A stretch of DNA of 64,000 nt from an uncultured Collinsella sp. (lineage in GTDB: Bacteria; Actinomycetota; Coriobacteriia; Coriobacteriales; Coriobacteriaceae). The stretch spans positions 1 to 64,000 of the forward strand of contig CAUFMB010000003.1 of NCBI GenBank assembly GCA_959026535.1. The letters are read 5' to 3'. Every line of letters starts with the position of its first letter. Within the stretch, counting starts at the first letter, position 1. The position numbers were made by a program, and so were the translations under genes. The notes under the pieces were generated by a model. The model had not been told where the DNA came from and searched no databases. It saw only the letters and a program-made list of their open reading frames with translations. Shown here one piece after another: positions 39,453 through 47,668 of the stretch.

Positions 39453-40220
39453 CTACTCGCCTGCCTTGACGACCATAGAGGCGAAGTCGGCAGCCTTGAG
39501 CGAAGCGCCGCCCACGAGGGCGCCGTCAACGTCGGGCTTGGCGACGAGCTCGGCGATGTTACCGGGCTTGGCGGAACCACCGTAGAGAACGCGGATGCCG
39601 TTGGCGAGCTCCTCGCCGAACATCTCCTTGAGGGTCTCACGGATAGCGCCGCAGACCTCCTGAGCGTCCTCGGCGGTAGCGGTCTTGCCGGTGCCGATGG
39701 CCCAGATGGGCTCATAGGCGACGACGACCTGCTTGGGGCAGGTGATCTCAAGACCAGCAAGGCCAGCCTTGACCTGGTTCACGACGTGCTCGACATAGGT
39801 GCCGGCCTCGCGGACCTCGAGGGACTCGCCGCAGCAGAAGACGGGAACAAGGCCGGCGGCAACGAGAGCCTTGGCCTTCTTGTTCTGGTCCTCGTCGGTC
39901 TCGTGGAAGTAGTCGCGACGCTCGGAGTGACCGATGATGCAGTAGGTGCAGCCAGCGGACTTGAGCATGTCGCAAGAGGACTCACCGGTGAAGGCACCCT
40001 TGGCCTCCCAGTACACGTTCTGTGCACCGAGGGCGATGGGGGCAGCCTGAATGCGGTCATGAACCGTGGTGATGTCGATGGTCGGAGGGCAGACGAGTAC
40101 CTCGACGCCAGCCGGAACCTCGGGCAGAGCCTGAGCCAGCTCGTCGGCGAGCTTGGCAGCCTCGGCGACGTCGTTGTTCATCTTCCAGTTACCAGCGATA
40201 AGAAGGGTGCGTTTAGGCAT
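39453..40220 (-). CDS. tpiA: Triosephosphate isomerase
   Basis: This is a TIM barrel of 255 residues. Catalytic Lys is in LIAGNWKMN (about 13), the His in CIIGHSERR, and the Glu in VVAYEPIWAIGTGKTA, followed by the phosphate loop YGGSAKPGN. The ATG at 40220 overlaps the pgk stop by eight bases (ATGCCTAA), so translation is coupled. An in-frame start further upstream would lie inside pgk. Confidence 0.97.
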   Translation of the reverse strand: MPKRTLLIAGNWKMNNDVAEAAKLADELAQALPEVPAGVEVLVCPPTIDITTVHDRIQAAPIALGAQNVYWEAKGAFTGESSCDMLKSAGCTYCIIGHSERRDYFHETDEDQNKKAKALVAAGLVPVFCCGESLEVREAGTYVEHVVNQVKAGLAGLEITCPKQVVVAYEPIWAIGTGKTATAEDAQEVCGAIRETLKEMFGEELANGIRVLYGGSAKPGNIAELVAKPDVDGALVGGASLKAADFASMVVKAGE

Positions 40221-41403
40221 CGAGAAGCGCCTCCACTCCGGGCAGGGCCTTACCCTCGACGAGCTCCATGGAAGCGCCACCGCCGGTGGAAATCCAGCTC
40301 ATCTTGTCGGCCAGGTTGAACTTGTTGACAGCTGCGACGGAGTCGCCACCGCCGATGATCGAGGTGCAGTCGGCCTCGGCGACAGCCTCGGCGATAGCCT
40401 GGGTGCCGTGAGCAAAGTTGTCGAACTCGAAGACGCCCATGGGGCCATTCCAGAACACGGTCTTAGCGCCCTTGACAGCCTCGGCGTAGAGCTCCTCGGT
40501 CTTGGGGCCGATGTCCATGCCCTCACGATCGTCGGGAATAGCGTCGGAAGCGACAACCTCGGGAACAGCGTCCTCGCCAAAGTGATCGGCAACGCGGTTG
40601 TCGATGGGGAGCAGGATCTTGACGCCCTTCTCCTCGGCCTTCTTGAGCATCTCGCCAGCGCGCTCGACCCAGTCCTCTTCCTTGAGGGACTGACCGACGG
40701 TCAGGCCCTGAGCCAGGAAGAAGGTGTAGGCCATGCCGCCGCCGATGATCAGGGTGTCAGCGGAGTCGATGAGGTGATCGAGAACGCCGATCTTGGAGGA
40801 AACCTTGGAACCGCCGACGATAGCGACGAAGGGGCGCTCGGGCTCGGCGAAGATGCCGGTCAGCGTGTCGACCTCCTTCTCAAGCAGGAAGCCAGCGACG
40901 GCAGGCAGGTAAGCGGCGGGGCCCACGACGGAACCCTGGGCGCGGTGGGCGGTGCCGAAGGCATCGAGAACGAAGACGTCACCATAGGAAGCGAGCTTCT
41001 TGGCGATCTCGGGATCGTTCTTCTTCTCACGCTTATCGAAGCGGACGTTCTCGAGAACGAGAACCTTGCCCGGCTCGACGGCAGCGACAGCCTCGGCAGC
41101 CTTCTCGCCGTAAGTGTCGGCGACAAAGGCAACGTCGAGACCAGAGAGCTCGGCGAGCTTCTTGGCGACGGGCTCGAGGGACAGCTCGGGCTGGAAGCCG
41201 GTGCCATCGGGACGGCCGAGGTGGCTCATGAGGATGACGCGAGCGTTGTGCTCAACGAGATAGTTGATGGTGGGCAGGGCAGCCTTGATACGGGTGGTGT
41301 CGCCAACGACGCCATCCTTGATAGGCACGTTGAAGTCAACGCGGACGAGAACGCGCTTGCCGTCGACATCGATGTCGCGGACGGTCTTCTTGGTAAAGGC
41401 CAT
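40213..41403 (-). CDS. pgk: Phosphoglycerate kinase
   Basis: The protein has 396 residues and makes ATP from 1,3-bisphosphoglycerate. N-terminal substrate blocks are RVLVRVDFNVPIKDG and VILMSHLGRPDGTG, the hinge and ADP-site parts are FVAIVGGSKVSSKIGVLDHL and KTVFWNGPMGVFEF, and the end is IIGGGDSVAAV. ATG at 41403 has GAAAGGTAG upstream. It follows gapA by 140 bases containing a hairpin. Confidence 0.97.
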   Translation of the reverse strand: MAFTKKTVRDIDVDGKRVLVRVDFNVPIKDGVVGDTTRIKAALPTINYLVEHNARVILMSHLGRPDGTGFQPELSLEPVAKKLAELSGLDVAFVADTYGEKAAEAVAAVEPGKVLVLENVRFDKREKKNDPEIAKKLASYGDVFVLDAFGTAHRAQGSVVGPAAYLPAVAGFLLEKEVDTLTGIFAEPERPFVAIVGGSKVSSKIGVLDHLIDSADTLIIGGGMAYTFFLAQGLTVGQSLKEEDWVERAGEMLKKAEEKGVKILLPIDNRVADHFGEDAVPEVVASDAIPDDREGMDIGPKTEELYAEAVKGAKTVFWNGPMGVFEFDNFAHGTQAIAEAVAEADCTSIIGGGDSVAAVNKFNLADKMSWISTGGGASMELVEGKALPGVEALLDA

Positions 41404-41464
41404 GTTTGCTTCTACCTTTCGTACGTGTCTGCCTCCCATTACGGCAGACGATTTCCTATAAAAA

Positions 41465-41504
41465 GGGCGCGACCCTAGGGTGTAAGCCCTATGAGGCCGC
41501 GCCC
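41465..41504 (-). terminator. Terminator or attenuator between gapA and pgk
   Basis: A stem GGGCGCGGCC/GGTCGCGCCC with an inner TAGGG/CCCTA stem is followed by TTTTT on the minus strand. It would end gapA transcripts and allow gapA to be expressed above pgk-tpiA-gpmI. Confidence 0.85.
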
Positions 41505-41543
41505 TTCTTTAGACGCTCAACGAGCTATTCGCTAAAAGCTAAA

Positions 41544-42569
41544 TTAAGCAACGAACTTCTCGAAGTACTTGATGGTGCGGACCATCTGAGAGGTGTAGGA
41601 GTTCTCGTTGTCGTACCAAGAGGTAACCTGAACGAGGGTCTGGCCGTTGCCGAGGTCAGAGCACATGGTCTGAGTGGCGTCGAAGATGGAGCCGTGGGTC
41701 TCGCCGATGATGTCGGTGGAGACGATGTCGTCCTCGTTGTAACCGAAGGTCTCGGAGATGGTGGCAGCGTAGGCCTTCATAGCGGCGTTGACCTCGTCGA
41801 CGGTGACCTTCTTGTCAACGACAGCGTAGAGGTTGGTGATGGAGCCGGTCGGCGTCGGGACGCGCTGGGCGGCACCGATGAGCTTACCGTTGAGCTCGGG
41901 GAGAACCAGGCCGATAGCCTTGGCAGCACCGGTGGTGTTGGGGACGATGTTGACGGCGCAGGCGCGGCTACGACGCTTGTTGCCCTTGCGCTGCGGGCCG
42001 TCGAGCGGCATCTGGTCGCCGGTCCAGGCGTGAATGGTGGTCATGATGCCGGACACGATGGGAGCGAAGTCGTTCAGACCCTTGGCCATCGGGGCGAGGC
42101 AGTTGGTGGTGCAGGAAGCAGCGGAGATGATGTTGTCCTCAGCGGTCAGCGTCTCATGGTTGACGTTGTACACGATGGTGGGCAGATCGCTGCCAGCCGG
42201 AGCGGAGATGACGACCTTCTTGGCGCCAGCGTTGATGTGGGCCTGAGCCTTAGCCTTGCTGGTGTAGAAGCCGGTGCACTCGAGAACGACGTCGACGTCG
42301 AGGTCGCCCCAAGGCAGGTTGTTGGCGTCGGCCTCCTTGTAGATCTTGATCTCCTTGCCGTCAACGGTGATGGAATCCTCGCCAGCAACGACCTCGTGAT
42401 CGCGAGCATAGTTGCCCTGCGTGGAGTCGTACTTCAGCAGGTAAGCGAGCATATCGGGAGAGGTGAGGTCGTTGATAGCGACGATCTCGGAGCCCTCATG
42501 ACCGAACATCTGACGGAAAGCCAGACGACCGATGCGACCGAAGCCGTTAATAGCAACCTTTACTGCCAT
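41544..42569 (-). CDS. gapA: Glyceraldehyde-3-phosphate dehydrogenase, type I
   Basis: This is an NAD-dependent glycolytic enzyme of 341 residues. Rossmann start [20 protein letters not shown], catalytic Cys in [13 protein letters not shown], His in [10 protein letters not shown], and the ending [14 protein letters not shown] are canonical. ATG at 42569 has AAAGGAGA upstream. A 14-bp palindrome lies 135-148 bases upstream. Highly biased codons are expected, as for the adjacent pgk and tpiA. Confidence 0.97.
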   Translation of the reverse strand: MAVKVAINGFGRIGRLAFRQMFGHEGSEIVAINDLTSPDMLAYLLKYDSTQGNYARDHEVVAGEDSITVDGKEIKIYKEADANNLPWGDLDVDVVLECTGFYTSKAKAQAHINAGAKKVVISAPAGSDLPTIVYNVNHETLTAEDNIISAASCTTNCLAPMAKGLNDFAPIVSGIMTTIHAWTGDQMPLDGPQRKGNKRRSRACAVNIVPNTTGAAKAIGLVLPELNGKLIGAAQRVPTPTGSITNLYAVVDKKVTVDEVNAAMKAYAATISETFGYNEDDIVSTDIIGETHGSIFDATQTMCSDLGNGQTLVQVTSWYDNENSYTSQMVRTIKYFEKFVA

Positions 42570-42703
42570 TGTGTCTCCTTTCGTAAGGCCCCCGCGAGCT
42601 ACAGCGCCCGCCGTTGAGGCCCACAAACTAACCACTCGCCTAATATACCTTTTTTTTGACTTGAATTTCACGAGAATGCTCGAAATTGAAAATCAAATTT
42701 ACG

Positions 42704-42717
42704 TTAAAACGTTTTAA
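42704..42717 (-). promoter_or_regulatory. LacI-type operator-like palindrome upstream of gapA
   Basis: TTAAAACGTTTTAA is a perfect 14-bp palindrome with the central CG and AAAA/TTTT arms typical of LacI/GalR family sites. It lies between whiA and gapA, about 140 bases upstream of the gapA start. The cognate regulator is not in the window. Confidence 0.45.
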
Positions 42718-42762
42718 AGAGTAAAACAGCAGTTCAATCCCTATATAAGCAGTTTCGCTCAA

Positions 42763-43692
42763 CTACCTGTTTGCTTCAATGAGCTTTTCAAGCCTCAAAA
42801 CTCGATGGTAGAGGGCCGACTTCGACAAGGGAGGGTCAGCCATCTCCCCCAGATCGCGCAGTGACAGATCGGGATAGCGCTCGCGCAGGTCGCAAAAGAC
42901 CGCCAAGGCGTCCGGAAGCGTGTCGCGCAAACCCCGCTGTTCGAGCTCATCGATCAACGCAAGCTGATGTTGGGCGGCACCCGCACTTCTGGTCTGATTG
43001 GCGAGCTCGGCATTCACGCGACGGTTCACATCGTTCTTAACCAACTTGACCGCGCGCGCCTCCTCGATCTCGGCAACGCTGCGCTTGGCACCAATCAGCT
43101 TTAGAAGATGCTCGATTTCCTCGGCGCTCTTAATGTAGACAGCAAAGGATCCGCGCCGCGCGTTAACGCGCGCATGGACCCCAATCTGCTCCAATAGATC
43201 GCAAAGCCCCCGGGCATACTGCTCGCCCTGCACCGCGATCTCCAAATGAAAGTCGCCGCGGGGATCGGCCACGAAACCGCCGGCGATGAGCGCGCCGCGG
43301 ATGTAGGCAAGCCTGCAGCAGGGACGGGCAACGATGTGCCGGGGAACACCAGCGACGAGCCCTCCCCTGCGGTCGAGAATGCCCAGCAGCACCAGAGCCT
43401 TGTCCAGGTCGGGTTGATCGGGCAGGGTAATGAGATAGTTACGGACCTTATGCAAGACCGATTTACGAACGGTAAATTCCGTTTTGAGCTTAAGGATGCG
43501 ATGCGTCAGTGTGATCATCGTGCGCGCGACGGCACCCGTCTCGGTCGCGACCGTCAAACGATACCGCCCGGAGCCGGCCAGCGAAAGTGTACCGCTCACA
43601 CGCGTCAGGGCGGCAAGCGTCGACAAATCGCAGTATTCACATTCGGGTTCGCAGCGCGCGAGCTCGTCACGCACCTCGGCGGTAAACGACAT
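42763..43692 (-). CDS. whiA: WhiA-family DNA-binding protein
   Basis: The protein has 309 residues and is conserved in Gram-positive bacteria. An N-terminal degenerate homing-endonuclease (LAGLIDADG-like) domain is followed by a C-terminal helix-turn-helix (about 260-300, LSLRDLGEMADPPLSKSALYHRVLRLEKL). In Streptomyces it controls sporulation septation; in Bacillus it acts in cell division and nucleoid organisation. The stop of rapZ lies six bases upstream, so the two are coupled. In many Actinobacteria yvcK sits between them; here it does not. Confidence 0.95.
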   Translation of the reverse strand: MSFTAEVRDELARCEPECEYCDLSTLAALTRVSGTLSLAGSGRYRLTVATETGAVARTMITLTHRILKLKTEFTVRKSVLHKVRNYLITLPDQPDLDKALVLLGILDRRGGLVAGVPRHIVARPCCRLAYIRGALIAGGFVADPRGDFHLEIAVQGEQYARGLCDLLEQIGVHARVNARRGSFAVYIKSAEEIEHLLKLIGAKRSVAEIEEARAVKLVKNDVNRRVNAELANQTRSAGAAQHQLALIDELEQRGLRDTLPDALAVFCDLRERYPDLSLRDLGEMADPPLSKSALYHRVLRLEKLIEANR

Positions 43693-43698
43693 GCAGGC

Positions 43699-44619
43699 CT
43701 ATGCTTTCGTGTTGGCGCGCGACAGGTCGCGATGGAAAATGCTCACGTGATATTGGGCGCCTTCCAAATAACGTGCCGTGGCCTCGGCGATGGCAACGCT
43801 GCGGTGTTGACCGCCCGTGCAGCCGATGGCAATAGAAAGCTGTGGCTTGCCCTCCGCGATATAGCCAGGCATGACCGTATCGAGCAGCTGCGTCCAAGCC
43901 TTCCAGAACTCCTGGGTCTTGGGATGGTCCAGAACAAAGTCGGAGACTTTCTTATCGAGACCGGTCATGGTGCGCATCTCGGGATCGTAGAACGGATTGG
44001 GCAGGAAGCGAACGTCGATCATAATGTCCGCCTCAACGGGCATGCCGTGCTTAAAGCCAAACGAGAACACGTGAACGTCCATGAGCTGCTGGTCGGACAG
44101 CTCGGAGAACGCCATGCGCAATTTGTTGCGCATGGCAGAGGTGCGCAGGCGGCTCGTGTCGATGATCATATCGGCTCGATCGCGCACACCCTGCAGCTGC
44201 AGGCGCTCGCGCTGAATCGCATCGGCCGTAGTCTCCCCCGGCTTGGCAATGGGGTGGCGGCGGCGGTTTTCGCTATAACGACGGATCAGCACCTCGTCAG
44301 AGGCCTCGAGAAACACGATGTCACAGCTCATCTCGCGCTCCTCGAGCGCGGCAACGGCATCGAGCAGCTCATCGAACAAGCCCTGGCTGCGCAGGTCGCA
44401 GGTGACGGCAAGATGCCTGCCCACGCCCGTATTGATGCCGACGAGTTCGGCAAGCTGGGCGATCAGACGCGGAGGCAAGTTGTCGATGCAAAAATAGCCC
44501 ATGTCCTCGAACACATGCATGGCCTGCGTTCGGCCCGATCCGGACATTCCGGTGATGATGACGATATCGGGGATGCGCTCCGAGCGCTCCGCCGCATCCA
44601 TGGCATCTCCCTTTTGCAT
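43699..44619 (-). CDS. rapZ: RNase adapter protein RapZ family
   Basis: This is a P-loop ATPase/GTPase-like protein of 306 residues (YvcJ in Bacillus). Walker A is ITGMSGSGRTQA (about 22-33; the usual lysine position reads Arg), and the Walker B-like block reads FLEASDEVLIRRYSENRRRHP. The C-terminal signature GCTGGQHRSVAIAE is clear. ATG at 44619 has AGGAGG; an ATG at 44601 is a weaker alternative. It regulates glmS sRNA decay in enterobacteria; in Gram-positives the role is less defined. Stop is six bases before whiA. Confidence 0.94.
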   Translation of the reverse strand: MQKGDAMDAAERSERIPDIVIITGMSGSGRTQAMHVFEDMGYFCIDNLPPRLIAQLAELVGINTGVGRHLAVTCDLRSQGLFDELLDAVAALEEREMSCDIVFLEASDEVLIRRYSENRRRHPIAKPGETTADAIQRERLQLQGVRDRADMIIDTSRLRTSAMRNKLRMAFSELSDQQLMDVHVFSFGFKHGMPVEADIMIDVRFLPNPFYDPEMRTMTGLDKKVSDFVLDHPKTQEFWKAWTQLLDTVMPGYIAEGKPQLSIAIGCTGGQHRSVAIAEATARYLEGAQYHVSIFHRDLSRANTKA

Positions 44620-44637
44620 GTGTGCCTCCTAAAACAA

Positions 44638-44666
44638 GCGCGGGACCCGGCCAGCGGATCCCGCGC
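44638..44666 (-). terminator. Terminator of the sialic-acid operon
   Basis: The stem GCGCGGGA/TCCCGCGC (8 bp plus partial inner pairing) is followed on the minus strand by TTGTTTTAG, between the nanE stop and the rapZ start. Confidence 0.75.
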
Positions 44667-44717
44667 GATCAATTGCCTTTATTGAGTATACCGCCCCAAG
44701 CGGATACGAGGCCTGTC

Positions 44718-45404
44718 TTACGCCTCAAGCGCAGCCTTGAACCAACTTGTAATACTCGTGGGGTGCGTGATGGCGGTGCCGACGACAACGGCCCAGGCAC
44801 CCGCATCAATCGCGGCGCGGGCCTCCTCGGGCGTGTGTACGCGGCCCTCGCAGATGATGGGGAGACCGGGGAATTCCTCGGTCGCCTGACGCAGGAGCGG
44901 CAGATCGGGGCCATCGGCCATGGTGCAGTCGATGGCGGCGACACCGTGAGAAAGCGTGGTGGATACCAGGTCGAAGCCCATATCAACCGCGCGGCGAATG
45001 TCCTCAATGGTGGCACAGTCGGCCATCAGGAGCACACCCTCCTCGTGCAGCGGGCGGAAGGTGTCCTCGACGGTCTTGCCATCGGGACGTGGGCGATCAG
45101 TGGCGTCGATCGCCACGATATCGGCACCCGCAGCAACGCAGGCGCGAGCGTGGCGCAGCGTCGGCGTGATGTAAACGCCCTCGTGCCCATCCTTCCACAG
45201 GCCGATAACGGGGACCTCGCAGCGGCCCTTAATGGCGGCGATGTCGGCAAGGCCCTGGCAGCGAATGGCGGCGGCGCCGCCGAGCTCGCAAGCGCGAGAC
45301 ATTTGAGCCATGGTCTCGGGCGTGCGAAGCGGCTCGCCCATATACGCCTGAACGCTCACGACGAGCTTGCCCTTCAGGGATTGAATCAAAGGATCGACGG
45401 TCAT
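44718..45404 (-). CDS. nanE: N-acetylmannosamine-6-phosphate 2-epimerase
   Basis: This is a TIM barrel of 228 residues that converts ManNAc-6-P to GlcNAc-6-P in sialate catabolism. Family blocks are LVVSVQAYMGEPLRTPE, AAAIRCQGLADI, VPVIGLWKDGH (with the catalytic-type lysine), IVAIDATDRPRPDGK and ICEGRVHTPEEARAAIDAGA. ATG at 45404 has GAAAGGTTGAG upstream. It is last in the operon, separated from the ROK gene by a large nested hairpin. Confidence 0.96.
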   Translation of the reverse strand: MTVDPLIQSLKGKLVVSVQAYMGEPLRTPETMAQMSRACELGGAAAIRCQGLADIAAIKGRCEVPVIGLWKDGHEGVYITPTLRHARACVAAGADIVAIDATDRPRPDGKTVEDTFRPLHEEGVLLMADCATIEDIRRAVDMGFDLVSTTLSHGVAAIDCTMADGPDLPLLRQATEEFPGLPIICEGRVHTPEEARAAIDAGAWAVVVGTAITHPTSITSWFKAALEA

Positions 45405-45429
45405 GTTCGACTCAACCTTTCTAAAAACA

Positions 45430-45527
45430 GCCTTCTGAGACACCGCACCTTGACGTTCAAACCGTCGCTCACGTACCGAAGTACGCTTCGCTCCTCTTTC
45501 ACGTCAATCTGCGGCACCTCAGAAGGC
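45430..45527. repeat. Nested hairpin between ROK gene and nanE
   Basis: Arms of 27 nt (45430-45456 and 45501-45527) match at 22 positions, the rest forming symmetric 3/3 and 2/2 internal loops. The inner stem CGTAC-TTCG-GTACG on the minus strand has a UUCG-type loop (45472-45485). There is no U-run after it. Confidence 0.85.
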
Positions 45528-45544
45528 GCACTTGGTAGTTATGT

Positions 45545-46510
45545 TTACTTCAACGATGCAAGAAGGTGTTCGGCGGCACCGATGAGCGGAGCATCGCCCT
45601 CCAGAGAACCGATGAGGATCGGCGTATCCTGAAGCGGATCGAGCGCCTGGCTGGCATAGCCCTCGTGCACCGAATCCTTCCACGTCTGTGAACGCCAATC
45701 GGGACCTTGGTGAATCACGCCGCCCGAAAGCACGATGACCTCAGGATCCAGGATGTTAGCGAGCGAGCCCAAGCTGGCACCCAGCGCAAAGCCGGCGTCA
45801 TGGATGACCTCGGTCGCCTTTGCGTCGCCCGCACGGCACAGGTCGTTCACATCGCGACCAACCGAAGGACGGCTGGGGTCGACGCGACCAAAGCGCTCAT
45901 CGTACATACGACCAATGGAAGTGCCCGAAGCAACCGACTCAAGATGACCGGAACGGCCGCAGGCGCAGGGAATGCCGGCGGCAGCCGAGCACTCGATGTG
46001 GCCCATATGACCGGCAGCGCCATGGAAGCCCTGCATCACGCGGCCGTTCTCGACATATGCGCCGCCGATGCCCGTGCCGATGCCCAGGCACAAGACGGAG
46101 AACTTGCCCTTGCCGACGCCCCAGTGGGCCTCGCCCAGAGCATGAGCCTGCACGTCGCCCACAACGGCAACGGGAAGACCAAGGTCCTCGCGCAAACGCG
46201 GCCCCAACTGAACGCCGGACCAGCCGGGCATAATCTCGTTGGCATACGCAATGGCGCCCGTCTTGGGATCGACGACGCCTGCGGCACCGATACCGACACC
46301 AAGGACCTCGATATCGGGATTCGCCTCAAGAGCGGCCTTGATGGACGCCTCGATCCGCTGGAAGACGGCCTCGCCGCCCTCCTGGGCCTCGGTGGGAACC
46401 TCAGCTTCAAAGACCGGATGAGGCACGCTGCCATCAGCCGGATACTCCATAATGGCAGTCGCAATCTTGGTGCCGCCGATATCGACGGAGCAAACGTACT
46501 TGTTCTCCAT
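45545..46510 (-). CDS. nanK: ROK-family kinase (probable N-acetylmannosamine kinase)
   Basis: This is a sugar kinase of 321 residues. The ATP motif DIGGTKIATAIM is at the N-terminus. The zinc-binding ROK signature reads GHIECSAAAGIPCACGRSGH with one usual Cys replaced by His. The catalytic Asp is in VVGDVQAHALGEAHWG. ROK kinases act on glucose, ManNAc or related sugars; its place between nanA and nanE makes ManNAc most likely, which is inference. ATG at 46510 has GAAGGAG upstream. It lies between two large intergenic hairpins. Confidence 0.88.
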   Translation of the reverse strand: MENKYVCSVDIGGTKIATAIMEYPADGSVPHPVFEAEVPTEAQEGGEAVFQRIEASIKAALEANPDIEVLGVGIGAAGVVDPKTGAIAYANEIMPGWSGVQLGPRLREDLGLPVAVVGDVQAHALGEAHWGVGKGKFSVLCLGIGTGIGGAYVENGRVMQGFHGAAGHMGHIECSAAAGIPCACGRSGHLESVASGTSIGRMYDERFGRVDPSRPSVGRDVNDLCRAGDAKATEVIHDAGFALGASLGSLANILDPEVIVLSGGVIHQGPDWRSQTWKDSVHEGYASQALDPLQDTPILIGSLEGDAPLIGAAEHLLASLK

Positions 46511-46580
46511 GTCGCTCTCCTTCGGAGACAAAACAACTACAGGAAATGAAGGCGGTGTTATCGCCGCAACTTGGTAAAGG

Positions 46581-46676
46581 TTTCCCAGGTGCCCGAGGTT
46601 GGGGTGAAAGTGGTCGGGCGTTGACCTAATGGGTCACGCCCGACCACTTGAGCCCCAAGATCGGGTGCCTGGGAAA
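46581..46676. repeat. Nested hairpin between nanA and the ROK gene
   Basis: Arms of 46 nt (46581-46626 and 46631-46676) with a TAAT loop. Matching blocks of 9, 5, 6 and 13 bp are separated by symmetric 2/2, 2/2 and 3/3 internal loops. It begins four bases after the nanA stop. No U-tract follows. Confidence 0.85.
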
Positions 46677-46679
46677 GCT

Positions 46680-47600
46680 TTAAAGGAGACCGTTGTCCTG
46701 GAGGACCTTCTTAATCGCCTCGACGTTCTCGCCGGTCATGGCCTTCACCGGGCGCGGCATGGTCGGGCTGTCGAAGATGCCCATGAGGTTCATAGCGGTC
46801 TTGAAGGCGCCAACGCCACCGGCATAGCCCTGGACGCCCGAGGTGACATCCCAAATGTGGGAGATCTCGTTGAGGCGATCCTGCTCGGCCTTGACGGTAG
46901 CCCAGTCGCCGGCCTGAGCGGCCTTCCACTGGCGCACGTAGCCCTCGGGCTCAACGTTGGCGAGACCCGGAACGGAGCCGTCGGCGCCGCCGAGGTAAGC
47001 ACCGTCGACGACGACCTCGTGGCCGGTAAGGATGCTCATCGGATGGCCGTTCTTCTCATTCTCCTGAATGAGGTAGCGGAACGAGATGTCATCACCCGAG
47101 GAATCCTTGACGCCGGCCAGAACGCCCTCGGCACCGAGCTTGGCAAGGAGCTTCCAGGGGAGCTTGGTGTGGACACACACGGGGATGTCGTAGGCGAAGA
47201 TGGGCAGGTCGAGTTCCTCATGCAGGATGCGGAAGTGCTCCTCGACCTCGGTCATGCCCTGCAGGGCATAGAACGGGCAGGTGGCGACGAGAGCATCGGC
47301 GCCCAGCTCCTGAGCGACCTTACCGTGCTCGATCATGCGCTCGGTCTCGGTGTCGATGATGCCGACCAGAACGGGAACGCGGTGGTCGACGATACGGACG
47401 GCCTCAGCGATGATCTGACGGCGACGCTCGTCGGTGGAGAAGACGACCTCGCCCGAGGAGCCCAGGAAGAACAAGCCATCGACGCCGGCATCGATCATGC
47501 GGTTGATGCTGCGCTCAAAGGAGGCAACGTCGAGCTGGTGATCTTCGGTATCGGGAACAACGACGGGAGGGATAACGCCGGTGAATTTCTGAGTTGCCAC
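46680..47600 (-). CDS. nanA: N-acetylneuraminate lyase-like (DapA/NanA family)
   Basis: This is a class I aldolase of 306 residues in the dihydrodipicolinate synthase/sialate lyase family. The Schiff-base lysine is in VLAGVKDSSGDD, the GSSGE phosphate-like loop is in LFFLGSSGEVVF, and the catalytic Tyr lies in IFAYDIPV. Context within nan genes supports cleavage of N-acetylneuraminate to ManNAc and pyruvate over lysine synthesis. GTG at 47600 was chosen because AAGGAG is five bases upstream. Confidence 0.9.
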   Translation of the reverse strand: MATQKFTGVIPPVVVPDTEDHQLDVASFERSINRMIDAGVDGLFFLGSSGEVVFSTDERRRQIIAEAVRIVDHRVPVLVGIIDTETERMIEHGKVAQELGADALVATCPFYALQGMTEVEEHFRILHEELDLPIFAYDIPVCVHTKLPWKLLAKLGAEGVLAGVKDSSGDDISFRYLIQENEKNGHPMSILTGHEVVVDGAYLGGADGSVPGLANVEPEGYVRQWKAAQAGDWATVKAEQDRLNEISHIWDVTSGVQGYAGGVGAFKTAMNLMGIFDSPTMPRPVKAMTGENVEAIKKVLQDNGLL

Positions 47601-47668
47601 AAGAATCTCCTTAGTTGTCTGGCGGGCAGCCCTATGCCGCCCACTCTTGTTGGCAGTGTCCAGGCCGC

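Noticed and set aside
37852..39585. Long plus-strand frame opposite gpmI
   Set aside because: Antisense shadow of a canonical gene, without a ribosome binding site.
45430..45460. CTGAGA reminiscent of a TPP riboswitch
   Set aside because: The other conserved TPP elements are missing and the sequence is explained by the arm of a nested hairpin.
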